The notes under the pieces: generated by a model
Seen by the model: only the letters and a program-made list of their open reading frames with translations
What the model was told of the DNA's origin: nothing
Databases searched by the model: none
Position numbers and translations under genes: made by a program
Part shown: positions 24,265 to 36,900 of the stretch, in pieces
Layout of the letters: every line of letters begins with the position of its first letter
How positions within the stretch are numbered: position 1 is the first letter of the stretch
Origin: Medicago truncatula
Taxonomy: Eukaryota > Streptophyta > Magnoliopsida > Fabales > Fabaceae
Assembly: GCF_003473485.1 (NCBI RefSeq)
Contig: NC_053046.1
Coordinates: 42,183,832 to 42,247,831, forward strand
Reading direction: 5' to 3'
DNA: 64,000 nucleotides

Positions 24265-25423
24265 ATATTAAAAAAACAGCCAAGTCGAAGGTTTATCTAG
24301 AACTTAATTATGCATGCTTCAATTTGTTTGGTTCACTACCGTATCTGATTTCACCGTTAAAGCTTAAATATTGCTTCAGTCCCCCAAAATATAATAATTA
24401 TTGTTAATTTTCAGAGTTTTGGTTTGCTTTTCTAAAAAAATGACATCAATTGACTCTTTTGGTCCTTCATTTTCATAAAAGAGATACTAACCAAGAAATT
24501 TTGAAGGAATAATTGCCTAGTTTTGTTTTGGGAGATTAAGAACATATTTAGGCCTATCATTAATTAGAGAAAGATGGAAAAAGAAGAAAATATATAAAGA
24601 AAAAGTGGATCATAACTTAGTGTGCATGTAGTGAAATACATGTAATAAATGAATCAAGTGAAGTCAAGTTTGTTGCTTCCACTATCTATAGTCTGCTCTA
24701 AGTCTGTTCCATGCTTAAGTTTGCCATTCAATTCTGCGTACATCCATGGCCCCAACCTAACTGTTTCTATGTTGTGCTTTTGGTTTCAAAAAATGCAAGT
24801 AGCAGTAGTACTAGTTTTTTCTTGTTGGGGTTCTTTTGAAAGAGAAATGCTAGGAGAACTCTTTCTAGCACTCCATGTGGGTCTCACCACTTTATGTGGG
24901 ATTCATTTCCAATATGTGGTACCCACATATATTTCACCCAATAAGAGAGTGGGTGTTAGAGAGTGTGTTAGAGAGAGTGTTAGAGAGAGTGTCCATTACA
25001 CTCCTCTTTGTTCCTTTAGTGATGTTCTCATATAGCATATTTGTTATCGCATTCCCACCAGGGTTGTCAAAAGCGCCCGCTTTGACCCGCATCGCACCCG
25101 CTTTTGCCCGCTTTCTCCAAACGCTCCGCGTTAGAGCACTGTGTCGCGCTTTGTTGTTTTTGGCCGCTCCGCGCCGCGTTCGGCCGCTATTGACAACAGA
25201 GATTCCCACGTGAAAGCTTGAAACCATTAGGACAGTAGTCAGTAGGTTAATTATGTTTGCATGCTTTTAGTTGTTTACACTTTCTAACCGTTATCCCAAA
25301 TCTCCAACTAATTTCTCGTCCATGTCTCAATTAATTTTATGTTGCTTGCCTCATTATATTTCTGTTTTTAAATTGTGCTTTGAATTGGTGAATCTTTAAT
25401 ATCATTTTTAAATGGGTAAACTG

Positions 25424-25793
25424 CGATGGATATACAAGGCAAGTTTACGAATTTACAGAGGCTCTAGCACCCAATGTTTCCACAATTTATTGCAGCACAC
25501 ATGTGATTTACTGGGTTAGATTCGTCAATCCAGTAGATACAAGACTAAAGAGAGTCTCGGTTAAAAATTTGGATAAATGCCAGGGGTCAAATACTCACCA
25601 CAAAACTGCAATGGATTTCAAGGCGAGTTTACAGAGGCTCTAGCACCCAATGTTCCCGCATTATTATTGCGGCACACAAGTGATTCACTAGGTTAGATTC
25701 GCCAACCCCGTAGATACGTTAGACTAAAGAAAATCAAGTTAAAAATTAGGATAGATGCCAGGGGTCAGATACTCACCACAAAACTGCTGTTTA
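25424..25793. repeat. Two-copy tandem repeat, about 185 bp each
   Basis: The block from GATATACAAGGCAAGTTTAC to CTCACCACAAAACTGC is repeated immediately with moderate divergence. Shared phrases include GAGGCTCTAGCACCCAATGTT and GATGCCAGGGGTCA. It lies just past the PHD-gene stop codon, so it may be in its 3' UTR. Confidence 0.8.
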
Positions 25794-25825
25794 GGCATCA
25801 CAAAAACATGTATGTTCGACACAGA

Positions 25826-28800
25826 TCAACTGATAACAGGTTGAAATGACTTTTTGATTTCATCATAAAACCACCTGCAAAAAAGGTCAAATCACCTTTA
25901 GAACCTCCCAAATCAAGAACTAACAACATAGCTGTGGAAAAATACTTATTATTAAACAACTAAATGAGTATAAGCACTCATATGATTATATAGACTATGC
26001 TACACACCTAATAGATTTGATTAATGGATACAGTAATCACTGATAAGTAAAAAATATGTAGCTAATAAATAATTATATATTACTTACTTACATATTCTTA
26101 AGTTTTGTATTTGACCAAACTCATTCTAATAAAATCAACTAGTAAGGGTGTCTCTTCTTCATAAATTATTTCCGTGTCTTGTCTCTTCAATGTGGAACTC
26201 GAGTTTTTTTTCTTCTAATATAGTTACCAGTAACCTGATAGACTGACTATGTTACCATCTTAAGTTTTGAATTGGGTCTAAATTATCTCTAAAAAACGGC
26301 TTCTAAGATGAGGAATGTCCCTTCTTTTAACTACTTTTAGGTCTTATCTATTTTCAATATGGGGCTTGGGTTTTTCCGAAAAATAGCTAAAATATCATCC
26401 CTGTCAAATATGAAGATATTCAGATTTAGTGGGTGGCCATACAAGCAGAATACAATACCTACAAAGCTACACCGTGAACCTTTTTAGTGGGTGGCCATAC
26501 AAGCAGAATGCAATACCTACACGGCTACACCGTGAACCTTTTTAGCGGGTGGCCATACAAGCAGAATACAATACCTACACGGCTACACTGTGAACCTTAA
26601 AATAGGAACTCAATATTTGATTTCAAACACGATAAGTTGAGCATCTTAGGCAGCGTTGTCAAATATCGACCATGGCAGATATCAGTGGCGGGTTTTGGGG
26701 TTTTTGCCATGGCCAACTTTGCAAATGATGGCGGCACCATGCCACCATATGAAGGCCAGTATGTCGGATATTTGGCCCTCCGCCATCGACATTACTGCTA
26801 AGGCATATAAACTGATGTGCTGCAGTAAACAAAGGGACATGAATGAAAATAGAACAGCTTTCTTTTGCATTAAATGCCAAAGACTTTAAATAAATATAAA
26901 ATAAAGTGTGCCAAATTGTTAAAGAGTCCCACATCGGAAAAGTGGTGGGATGACATTGTGTTTAAAAGTGGGGGCAATCCACGCCTCACAAGCCTGTTTG
27001 TGAGGTTTTGTTAGGAACCACGAATTCTGAGAAGAATCAAGTACTTAAACATGATATATTTTCTTAATAAAGCTCAGTCATATTGGCAGGTAGCATGGAA
27101 ATATGTTTTAACTTCCCAATTTTTCACCACTGATAACAAGCCTAATTGATAATTATAAATTGTTAGTAGGCACGCAATCTTGTGCATAAAGTTTCCCTTA
27201 ACCAGGACCCTGACCTTGAAACTAAGTCTCATATTGACAGCTAGATAGATGTCGTCATAATAAGATCTCATTCCCCCCTTCAACCATATGTAAATAGCTA
27301 AATACATGTATCAAAGTATGGCAGGTGCAAAATCTGACAACAGCCTTTTCAGTTTTCACATCTACCAAATCCACTCCACAAAGTAAATAAAGATATTTGT
27401 AATTCCTAGAACCGCAGCCCAAATCCCTAACAAAGCGGAATGCACAAATGAATTATTTGAGCACCATAACAACAAAACCAATTTCCCCTATCATACTTTG
27501 AAATTAGAGAGCCAACAAAGTGTTTTAGTCATTCCAAAACACCAGCTCCCAAACCTTCCACGATCATTATAATACCTAATAAGTGATCCAAATCACCTAA
27601 TCTGTGTTCTCTATTTCTGTTATACCATTACCAGCAACCATAAAGTAACAATACACAAAGTGCCATAACAAATAAATGCTTCTACCCATTACAATATCAA
27701 TTAGTCAATTAATTGTGCTCATCCACCGTAAACATGCGACAGAAACCCCAAGTTCGCATGGTTTTAACATCCACACAATCAGATTGCACAATGTTGCAGC
27801 AAAAGGCATTCAAATCCCAGATACAAATTGAATCACATAAAAGTAATGAGCCTAAAATTTCAATCTGAAGCACTTCAAGTATAAGAGAACAATATCCCTA
27901 CGAAAGATAACTTCAAAAGTTCACAGGAATAACTAAATCATTGTGAAAAACACCATATGATAAACAGGCAACTTCATATTTTCACCAAATAGGGCATTCT
28001 GAATCACTTAAATACAAAAGCACAAAATTATACGTAGAAAAGAGTATCTAAACAAGGTTAACACAATCATTTTTCATGTATCTGTAACAAGTTATTGTTA
28101 TAATCTTATAATACATGTGTAATAAATGTAACCCTCTTTCTACTTGATGTCTGCATTCAAAACCGTGGGTGGGCTATAGAGGACCAATTACATCCGTTTC
28201 GTCTTATGGGTTGGACAGGTTTCGAGTTGGGCTGGTTTTCAGATTTTCGGGTGGATTGATACGGGACAAATCAGATCTCAAACAACCAACCAAAAAAAAT
28301 CAAAACAAATCATCAGCCTCAAAAGCAGATCTTATCAAGACATGAACAAAAATTGAAGATGATGATATTGAAGATGGAGGAGAAAGGGTTATTATCATCT
28401 TCGTGAGATCCGTCATGGTCTGGTCTGGTTGTTCCCTGATTCCCGCTACAGCAAGGCTTGAGAGCAAACGATATCATGAGACAAGGGAACGTGAGAGACA
28501 TAGAAGCACAGCGGCATTATGGTATGGCGAAGGAAAGATAGTGTGTAAGGTGGTGTGGCTAGCTAGGGTTTCAAAGAGAAAAGGTTCAAAGGAACTAAAT
28601 GTAATACAGCTGTAAATCATTTCATATTTTTATTATAAATATAAATAGCTATTATGAGAAATTATATATTATAAAAAATTGTACCGTATCAATCCATTCC
28701 AAACTGAGAAAATATGAAATGACCCAACACTGAAAACCACTTTCAATCCACTATCAATCCATCTATGTCCCTATTTTTCCATACGGGTAATTAGGTTTTG

Positions 28801-31800
28801 GGTGGGTTTCGGAGTTAAGCAGATGAAAGAGGCATAAAATAAAACAAAAAAATTGGTCAGAAAACAATGGATAAAGAAACAAACCTGCAAAGGAAAATGG
28901 GTTGTACACTAGCACTTGCTTCAACTCCAAATTGACATCTTCTGTCATTTTCTTGTTTAAATTTATCATATGGAAGGACTACACAAGGGCCTCGGATAGA
29001 ACTAGCCATTTCAACTCTATCACTATTAGATTCATAAACCTTCAACAAAGAAAAAAGAAGACGTATATAAGAAAACATCAAGCAACATATGGTTCTAAAA
29101 CGATATGTAAGAGGTGTAGCATTATCATTTGATTGGAACACCAATCAAACTACTGTAGATGATACGCTCTAATTGTTGCTGAATTTGCTTTTGAGATAAC
29201 CTTCAGCCATATGAATTTATAGATATAAAGTTGTACAATTTTAATCCCTTGATTATAGGGATTAAATCTTACTATAATATCTTCTAATTACGTCAGAAGT
29301 CAGAACTATACTCTACGAATTACTTGCCTAGATGAAATAAGGAAATGAATATATCATCGTATGATTTGGGACTAGTGCTGACGTCCCGACCTTGGTCGTT
29401 TCAGGTTTGGGACACTAGGGTTTTATCAGGGCCAACCGATGTGAGCTTTGAACCCAACTGGAATTTGTTATTGAATTACTTTGAGAGAATAACTCTCAGT
29501 CATAAGAATTTACAGAGAAATAGTTGTTGTACAGTTATAATCCCTTGATTATAGGGATTCAACTCATTCTATAATCTCTCCTGATGGCATCAGAATTATA
29601 TACAAGGAAATTGAGACTATTTACATAGATGACATATGGGAAAGAAAATCTCATCATATCTCAAGAGTTACAACTCCAACCAATCAACAGTTGTTTAGAG
29701 TACGCGTGTTTGTATGACCAAAATCAATGTAATTTTAGGGAAACACTGATTGATAAGATACCAATGAAAAATTTTCACACATGTGAGTTGCGACAATGAA
29801 TTGGTATCCATTTAAGAAGAAAGAGACGCGCCAGATTTAAATGAAGATTTACAAATAAAAATAAATAAAGTTACCTCATTGACTTCAGATATACAAGGAT
29901 GACCAATATTCCCCGGCAAATCATCAGGAAAGTAGCACTTTGTCACCTTAACCCACTTCACCCCAGTTTTGGAATCTTCCCACATGGACTGAAAATTAAA
30001 TAGGAACAAGTCTCTTGGATAAAGTTCTCTAAATTTTATAATGACACAATTTTGCACAAGGGTACAAACCAATCGTTAATCATTAATTAAAAAAAAATTA
30101 CAATAGTAATTGTAAGGTTCGCCTAAACAGGAAACGCAAGTTGTTTTTATTCATATGCCCTTTGCAATTTCATAGGTGAATTTATACAAGTATGATATAA
30201 CCAACTGCTAGTTACAAAAGAATGCATGATAATTTGCTTGCCTGAAGTTTAGAAGGTGTTAGTTTGCCATGGCTGGACGTGAAAAATGCATGACCTTGCA
30301 GCCTATATGTTACTCCATCAATGCAGCAAGATTGGTAATGTTTTTTCTCATCTACAAGTTGTACAACATCACCAATCCATTCTACAGCATGTGAGCTATC
30401 TGAAGATAAAGCACAGTGCTGAATACCTTCAGTATTAGTTCCAGAACCTCTGACAGAATTCGGTTGTGCAGCATCTAGGTCATCACGCTTGATATCATAA
30501 GTTGTACTTTCTCCTTCATGAGATTCCTTTTGATTACTAATAATAAAGCTACTGCTATCGTGTCTATCAGATGATATTTCAGCATTGTCCTGTGACACTG
30601 CATTCTCAACTTGAGAACCTGGTGATGATTGTAAGTTTCCACTTTTAGCCAGCTCGGATATGTTAGGAAGAGTTTCAGATTCAGAAGTATCTTTACAGGT
30701 CAAAGCCTTAGAATCTATTTGTTCAGCATAACCTTCACCCTGCACGCCAGTGGAAGCACTATAAGCTGCAGATTTCACACATATGTTTGGATCAGGCTTC
30801 TCGTCAATGGTTTCAATGCTAGATGAAATGTTGGAACCTTGTATATCTCTCGTATCTGGGGTATTTGAGTCAAATGACGGCTCAGTATTGTGATTGGTAC
30901 TGGAATCAGTTGGAACAGAGTTTCCATTTGTTGTTAACATCTGTGGGCTGACCTTCGGATCTAAGTTATCTGGTTTCTTCTCTGAAGATGGTTGAATACC
31001 AGCTGAATTAGAGGGAAAACTTGGTGATGTAATTGAGGATCGCATCACACGGCCATATTTTGGAGGCAAAGGCTTTCCACCGCTTAAACCCAAGCACTTC
31101 ATGCAGTGCCAATCAACTCTATTATGAATTCCTCTAATGACTGATGGCTGCAGGCACTTCAAGTGAAATCCCTTTTCACAGGCATCACAGAGAAGAACAG
31201 AATCAACCTCACTGACAGTGAGCTCACACGTCTGACATGTGAAATTCTTACTCATATAATCTCTTGACGGAGGAGTCCATGTGGGATGATCAGGAAGCTT
31301 TGGTATTAACAACTTCTGGACAACCTTTGCAATATCAGAGTGACTAGGTATCAAAGGAGGCCGAACCATATTCCCACCCTGCAACGGCTGGTGCATAGCA
31401 GACATATTTCCAGGTCCCGTTTGAGTAATGAATGGCCTAATGTTCTGAGCTGCTGTTACTTGTGGACCTGCCCTTGATACAGTTGCATCAGCAGTTCCTT
31501 CAACCTTGACAGAGTTATGAGCAGGCGCCTTGTTTTCTGATACATTTCTACCTAATGACACAGGTTGAGTCTGTATTGACCATGAAGGAGCATTCACTGA
31601 TGATTGGTTTGCCAATGAATTTGCTACAGTTTAGAAAATTTCTCAAAATCAGTTGCCACTTCTATGACTGAAATGTCATAAGATACAATCATATGCATAT
31701 TATTAAAAACATACAATTGATTACAAGTATTGCAAACTACGAGAACAAAACTAGAAAGCAGACAATCCCAGTAGAAAGTTAAAAACCCATACTTTTTCCA

Positions 31801-33926
31801 ATTTCCACAACGTTCACCTACAAATAATATAAAATGAAGGAGAAAATACAACTGAAGGGAGAGGGTCAATCATTCAATTTCAGACTCTTGAAAAACAAGG
31901 AACAATTTCTGCTTGGAGACTATATCCACCTCAATAACCTCAAAAGGACCTAGATATACACCAATGTATTGAACTTTCAGGTTTCTTCAAGCATCATTGC
32001 ATTCAATGTCTTATATAGAAGAAACTCAATAACCACAATACATAAGCATTTTACTAGATTTAGTTTAAATAAAAAAAGAATTACAGCAAAACAAAGTACA
32101 AGTCCACACCACATGTTCAAAACACCATACAGTGGGAACATATTGATATTGCAGTATTAGTCAATTCATCAATAGTAAATGTATTATGTACCTCTACCAC
32201 CCCTTGGAATATGGGATTGATGAGAAGCTTGGTGGAAATTACCTTGAACCTGAAGGACATAAGGAGCCCCACTCAATCCTGCAGTAACTTTAAACTGTGG
32301 GTTTTCAACTCTAGGCATTGCTACAGAAGATGGATTTCTCCCCATGTGACTGCTAGGCATTACACCAGAAACAATGGGGGGTCTCACTTCGTTGCTGGTT
32401 GATTGATATTGCAATGGTGCAGAAGATCCTGCAGCAAGATGGGGAGGCATAGACGCCATGGAAACTGTAGAAGGCATTGATGTGTGGTTTGATTTATCAG
32501 ACGCAAACATTCGAACAGCAGTTGTTGGTACACGATTGTCAACCATTCCACCGGTGTTTGTTTGAAAGGGTTGAGATGTGTATGTTGTAGAAGGTGCAGC
32601 GCATTTCTTTGATTCCTCCATCTAGAAAAAAAAAAAAAAGATAGCAGAAGAAACGGTGAAGAACAAACATTTCACATTAACAACATTACCCACATGCCAT
32701 AAACAACAAACAAATGCTCTTATTTATGTAAAAACAAAAAAGTAAAAAGCTTTTCACATTAGCAGAGTTCATCATCTTTCCAACAAACTCCGCAAAGTGC
32801 ATTCCCAATAAGGTAGTTTAAGATTAAAATGAGTGGTAACAAGAAATAAACTGAAAGGAAAATAATCCAATACTTAACGCAAGCAATTAAAGTAGTATTA
32901 AATAATCCCCCCAACAGTGTTGTTAAATAGCGGCTATTGCATAGCAAAATTTGAGAAATCGCTTTTGTTCCGCCTATTTAGCACAAAATATTGTGAAATA
33001 CCGGCAATAGAACCACTGTTGCGTAGCTGAATTTGAACAACCCGCTATTTTCCCGTCATCCACAATCGACAGCACTGCCCCCAATTAAAAAAAAAAAACT
33101 ACAAATAATTGCATAAGAAGTAGCAAAGGACCTAATACTCTTATCCTCATCTTCTGAACACATACTCCCAAAAACGAAGATATATACACTTGTTAAATAG
33201 AGGCTATAGCGCAACAGAATAACGGAATTTGAACAAACTGCTACTGTCCCCCAATACACTATTAACTAAAAAAATATTGTGGAATAGCGACTATACTGAA
33301 TTTGAACAATCCATTATTTTTCTACAATCCGCAATTGACAACATTGTATATACATAATGTCACTTATGCATCTATTACAATGTTTCACTATCACACTAAG
33401 CAATTATTCAAAACAACCAGCAACACATACACTGCAATTAATTCTGATTCTACACAATGAATAGTTCATAAAAATTGAAATCAATTGAATTAAGAAGAAA
33501 TGAGAGATTAATTACCTTTGATTTTGCAAACAAATACTTCTCAGCAATCGACATCTTCGGCACTCGAAACCCTAACCTCTGATCCACAACCTTAGCATTC
33601 AATCCAAGATCATCAATCACACTACCAATAGCTTCACCACCAACAATATCCTTCGGAGCAATCCCTTGACATAGTACCGCCAGCTTCGTCCTCGCTTCTC
33701 TCATCAACTCAACCTCAACATCAGTTGGCTTCTTTCCACTTCGCATCGTCGCCATCGTCGATAACACCAAAACAATCTCCGCCACTCGTTTCAATTCCGC
33801 CTCCGAATTCTCATTCTCCTCCACCTTCGCCTTCTTGCTCAACCGCTCCTCTTGTTGCTCTCCTCCTCCGTTTTCAATCTCCGGTGGCGGATCCAGTGTA
33901 GGTTCCGACACCGGCACGTCGTCCAT
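25826..33926 (-). CDS. PHD-finger protein with C-terminal BAH-like domain
   Basis: Probable nuclear chromatin-reader protein of 846 residues. Exons, read right to left, are 33926-33516, 32621-32192, 31623-30242, 29988-29875, 29039-28885 and 25874-25826; phases agree throughout. The N-terminus is acidic (PPPEIENGGGEQQEE), with a basic patch (LSKKAKVEE) and a conserved block ending MSIAEKYLFAKSK. A C4HC3 PHD finger spans about residues 410-457 (CQTCELTVSEVDSVLLCDAC, HLKC, DWHCMKC). A long low-complexity Ser/Asn-rich region follows. From about 697 come VEWIGDVVQLVDEKKHYQSC, WVKVTKCYFPDDLPG and WFYDEIKKSF, which resemble a BAH fold. Exon 3 ends at a GC donor (CAG|GCAAGC). The last exon is 49 bp and lies 3 kb downstream. 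It resembles Arabidopsis At3g20280/At1g50620; which histone mark it reads is unknown. Confidence 0.88.
26431..26598. repeat. 58-bp tandem repeat, three copies
   Basis: Units start at 26431, 26489 and 26547 with GGGTGGCCATACAAGCAGAA and end with GGCTACAC[CT]GTGAACCTT. They differ by only a few bases. It lies downstream of the PHD-gene stop-side exon border, inside the last intron. Confidence 0.9.
26919..27020. repeat. LTR/TRIM-like fragment (GTCCCACATCGG motif)
   Basis: TGTTAAAGAGTCCCACATCG and GGCAATCCACGCCTCACAAG match the widespread plant LTR-end phrase seen in many small LTR elements. It lies in the last PHD-gene intron; only a fragment is visible. Confidence 0.45.
27086..27270. repeat. 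Dispersed repeat, copy shared with 35065-35230
   Basis: The two places share CATGGAAATATGTTTT, TTTCACCACT, AAGTTTCCCTTAA and GCTAGATAGATGTC in the same order, with about 70-80 percent similarity by eye. No coding sense was found. Confidence 0.65.
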
Positions 33927-36900
33927 CGGAGAGAAATCCTAGAGAAAGAAACGGAGAGAAATGGAGGGAAGAGGAGGAAGATAGAAGGAAGGAGAGATTT
34001 GAAAGAAAAATAAAATTTGAAGCGGTAATCTAAGCGAAGCTGTTCGAGTGATTAGTCTCTGCAGTTAAGAGCCGAGACCCCGAAAAATTATATTAAATAT
34101 GTAAAGGAGATTTTAAGTGTTTTGGCGGGTAAGTGATTTAAGTGTGAAATTGAAATAATTTTGAGTTTGGGAGAGACGAAGGTTTGGTTTTGGGGGTAAA
34201 TTGTTTTTAGGTTTTGGGATTTTGGGATTGGTTTGGTTAGTGAAAGAGAGCGTCGCGTGCGTGTGCAGTGTGTGGCTAGAAAGATAAAACGTGCGTTTTA
34301 TAAAATCAGCTGGCTTGGCTTGTCACGTGTTGTTTCCACTTCCTATCTTATGATTTTATTTATTTATTTATTTAAGAGGAAAATAATGTCTTTTGGTAAT
34401 TATATTTATTTAGCCAAAAAAATAATTGTCTTTATTTCTGGTCAAAATATAAATTACTTTTTGAGGAAAATAATTATGTTTATTTGGTACTCCAGTCAAA
34501 GAGAAATTTTTATATAAGTTCAAAATTATAGAGCATCTTTGTATATATTATTATATTATATTCTCTCGTACTATAAACTACTATTTTATTTATCGTTTAA
34601 TCCTTATATATTAAATTAAATAGTTATTTTTTCAAATAATTATACTTTTATATAAAAAATATTGGGGCAAAGTTACAACAGTATTTGAAGTAATCCCCTT
34701 AAAAAATTTATGTTTTCCATTATGTAAAAATCTTTTTCCTCTCTCACTTGTCACACACGCATATATTATATTAATATGTTAAACAACTTCATGCATCCTT
34801 GAATATAAATTATTTTAGCAAAGGAATGCTAAAATAAACTTGTCTCGTTTATATATCATCTTATAACATCAATGATTCTTTTTCTTTATCGTATTTTTAT
34901 CTATTTATTACGTTATCTCCAATAATTCTTGTAATTTCTTCTCGTAATATCAATGACATGTAATTTTGTACAACATGACATGGTTTTAATGAAATCAACA
35001 AACTAAAATTAACTAGATTTGTGTTTTTGTCTATCATTTGTCATTTGCTGAAGTTCCGTCATCGTGACAAGTATCATGGAAATATGTTTTTATTTCTCAA
35101 TATTTCACCACTTACAACAAGTCTAATTGATACAATCATATGCATGAAGTTTCCCTTAATCAGGACTCTGGCCTTGAAACTAACCTCACATCGATAGCTA
35201 GATAGATGTCATCGTAATCATATATCCGAGTAACATTCAAGTTAAGGTCTTTAAACCCTTCATATAGACGGAAAAAATTTGCTCAAAATCACAGTCATTA
35301 ACGAAGTTCATCAAACTAATATAGACTGAATTACCAAATTGTCAATCCATGCCCAGTGTTACATACATACTCTTCAACGATAGACATGTTAAATCCACCA
35401 AAAATGTTCGGTTAGAAATGACGATATGACAGGTTTCACACACTAATGTAGTTTCTACGCTATCGTTGGTTGCAGTAGACAATAGTTACCTCCATTGTAG
35501 AAAGGTAGTAGTGTTATTTTTAGATTGATTTCTTTTTTAACTATTTTAAATATGTAAGACTATCAGTATATCTTTCTCTTACAACGGTCTTAAACATGGA
35601 CGAACTTCTTTAAGGACTATAATTTTGAGTTAAAACACCATACATGTAAAGCAAATATAGTAGCAAATGCGTTGAGTATAAAATATTTACACCGGTCTGA
35701 ACTAATGATAAATAAATGTTATTTGTGTGAGGAATTCAAACCCTTAACTTGAACGTTACTTGGTTAAAAAGTGGAATTTTGTTTAATCGGCTAGAAATTT
35801 CATGTGACCCGAGGATGCATATTGGTAAAGCCAAAGCTTTAGACGTTGATTTGCAAGCTAAATTTAGTAAGACAAAGTTCACATAGGCTGCTAATGGAGT
35901 TGTTGTTTGATAAGGATCCTTCAAAAAACAAAGTATTAAGATTGAGAAAAAAAAATTAGTCTGCGTTGATTTGAAATTAAAGGCACTTCTACGTTGCAGT
36001 CAGGAAACTGACTTTTTTAAAAAAATTATTTTATTTAGCTAATAGTATAATTATTAATATCATAATATGTCAGCTAGTATTCTCCTGGTGGACTACTATA
36101 AGACCAAACTTTATGCACAATATACACAAACACAATGGATTAAGGATAAGGGTATTATTTAATTGGTTACTACTCAATATGAACTAGTTTCTGCAGAGGA
36201 TTCATGCATTTTTTATTGAAATTTTCATGGTTCTTTTACTCAACTCTGTCTCCTGCATCTTCCCTGATTCAGCTTTTATCTACAAGCCCTTTCTTTAAGT
36301 TGTTTATTAATCCTCAAAGTTTCTTTACAGTTTCTATATTCTGTAATGTGAATGAAGCCTTGTCAGCAGTCTCAAGTGGAGGTAATGATATTTTTTTGAG
36401 AAATGATGATATTGACTTGTTAACTGCTGCCAAATTTCATATCATAACTTTGTAAAGTAATATGGCTTCGATAATGTTATTTGTAACCACATGCATCCAT
36501 CCTAATTGTAGGTGGCGAGTTCAAGCAGCTGTGAGGGAGGCTTCAGATTTCTCGAGAATGCCAAGGACTTACCAACCATCAGTAAGTACATAAACCAAAC
36601 ACAAATTTTATTAAGGTTAACTTCACTAGAAAACTGATTCTCACAACTTTACTATTTAATTTTCCTTAAAGTCAATTATATATGCCTCGATGGATAGTAC
36701 GAGGAAATACAAGTCAAACTTGTAACAGTCTATAGTATATAATTAGAATCTTACGTGGCATGCCTATTGGCTAGTGCACTCTTTCATTTGTTTGTTTGCA
36801 TGACAACGTGTATCATGTGTATGTTTCTTATTTAATTTAGGTTTAATTGAACTTTTGGATTCCTATCTTTTTAAAAGTTGCGGTTATAGTCCCCTAACTA

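Larger units (their letters stand above)
23740..25825. other. Intergenic between TRZ1 duplication and PHD gene 3' end
   Basis: No complete gene. It contains an orphan exon-like stretch (24089-24264), MITE-like sequence near 24840-25010 related to the element at 39059, a GC-rich repeat at 25066-25200 and a two-copy tandem repeat at 25424-25793. Confidence 0.5.

Noticed and set aside
24934..25227. Overlapping open frames rich in Arg and Ala on both strands
   Set aside because: They arise from the GC-rich repeat at 25066-25200 and GAGAGTGTTA repeats; no protein family.
28319..28501. Candidate last exon of the PHD gene
   Set aside because: Does not contain the family ending; the true WFYDE exon with correct phase was found at 25826-25874.
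29345..29548. 67-codon open frame in the PHD-gene intron
   Set aside because: Lies between exons 4 and 5 on the opposite strand, with repeat-like sequence (CCCTTGATTATAGGGATT occurs twice nearby).
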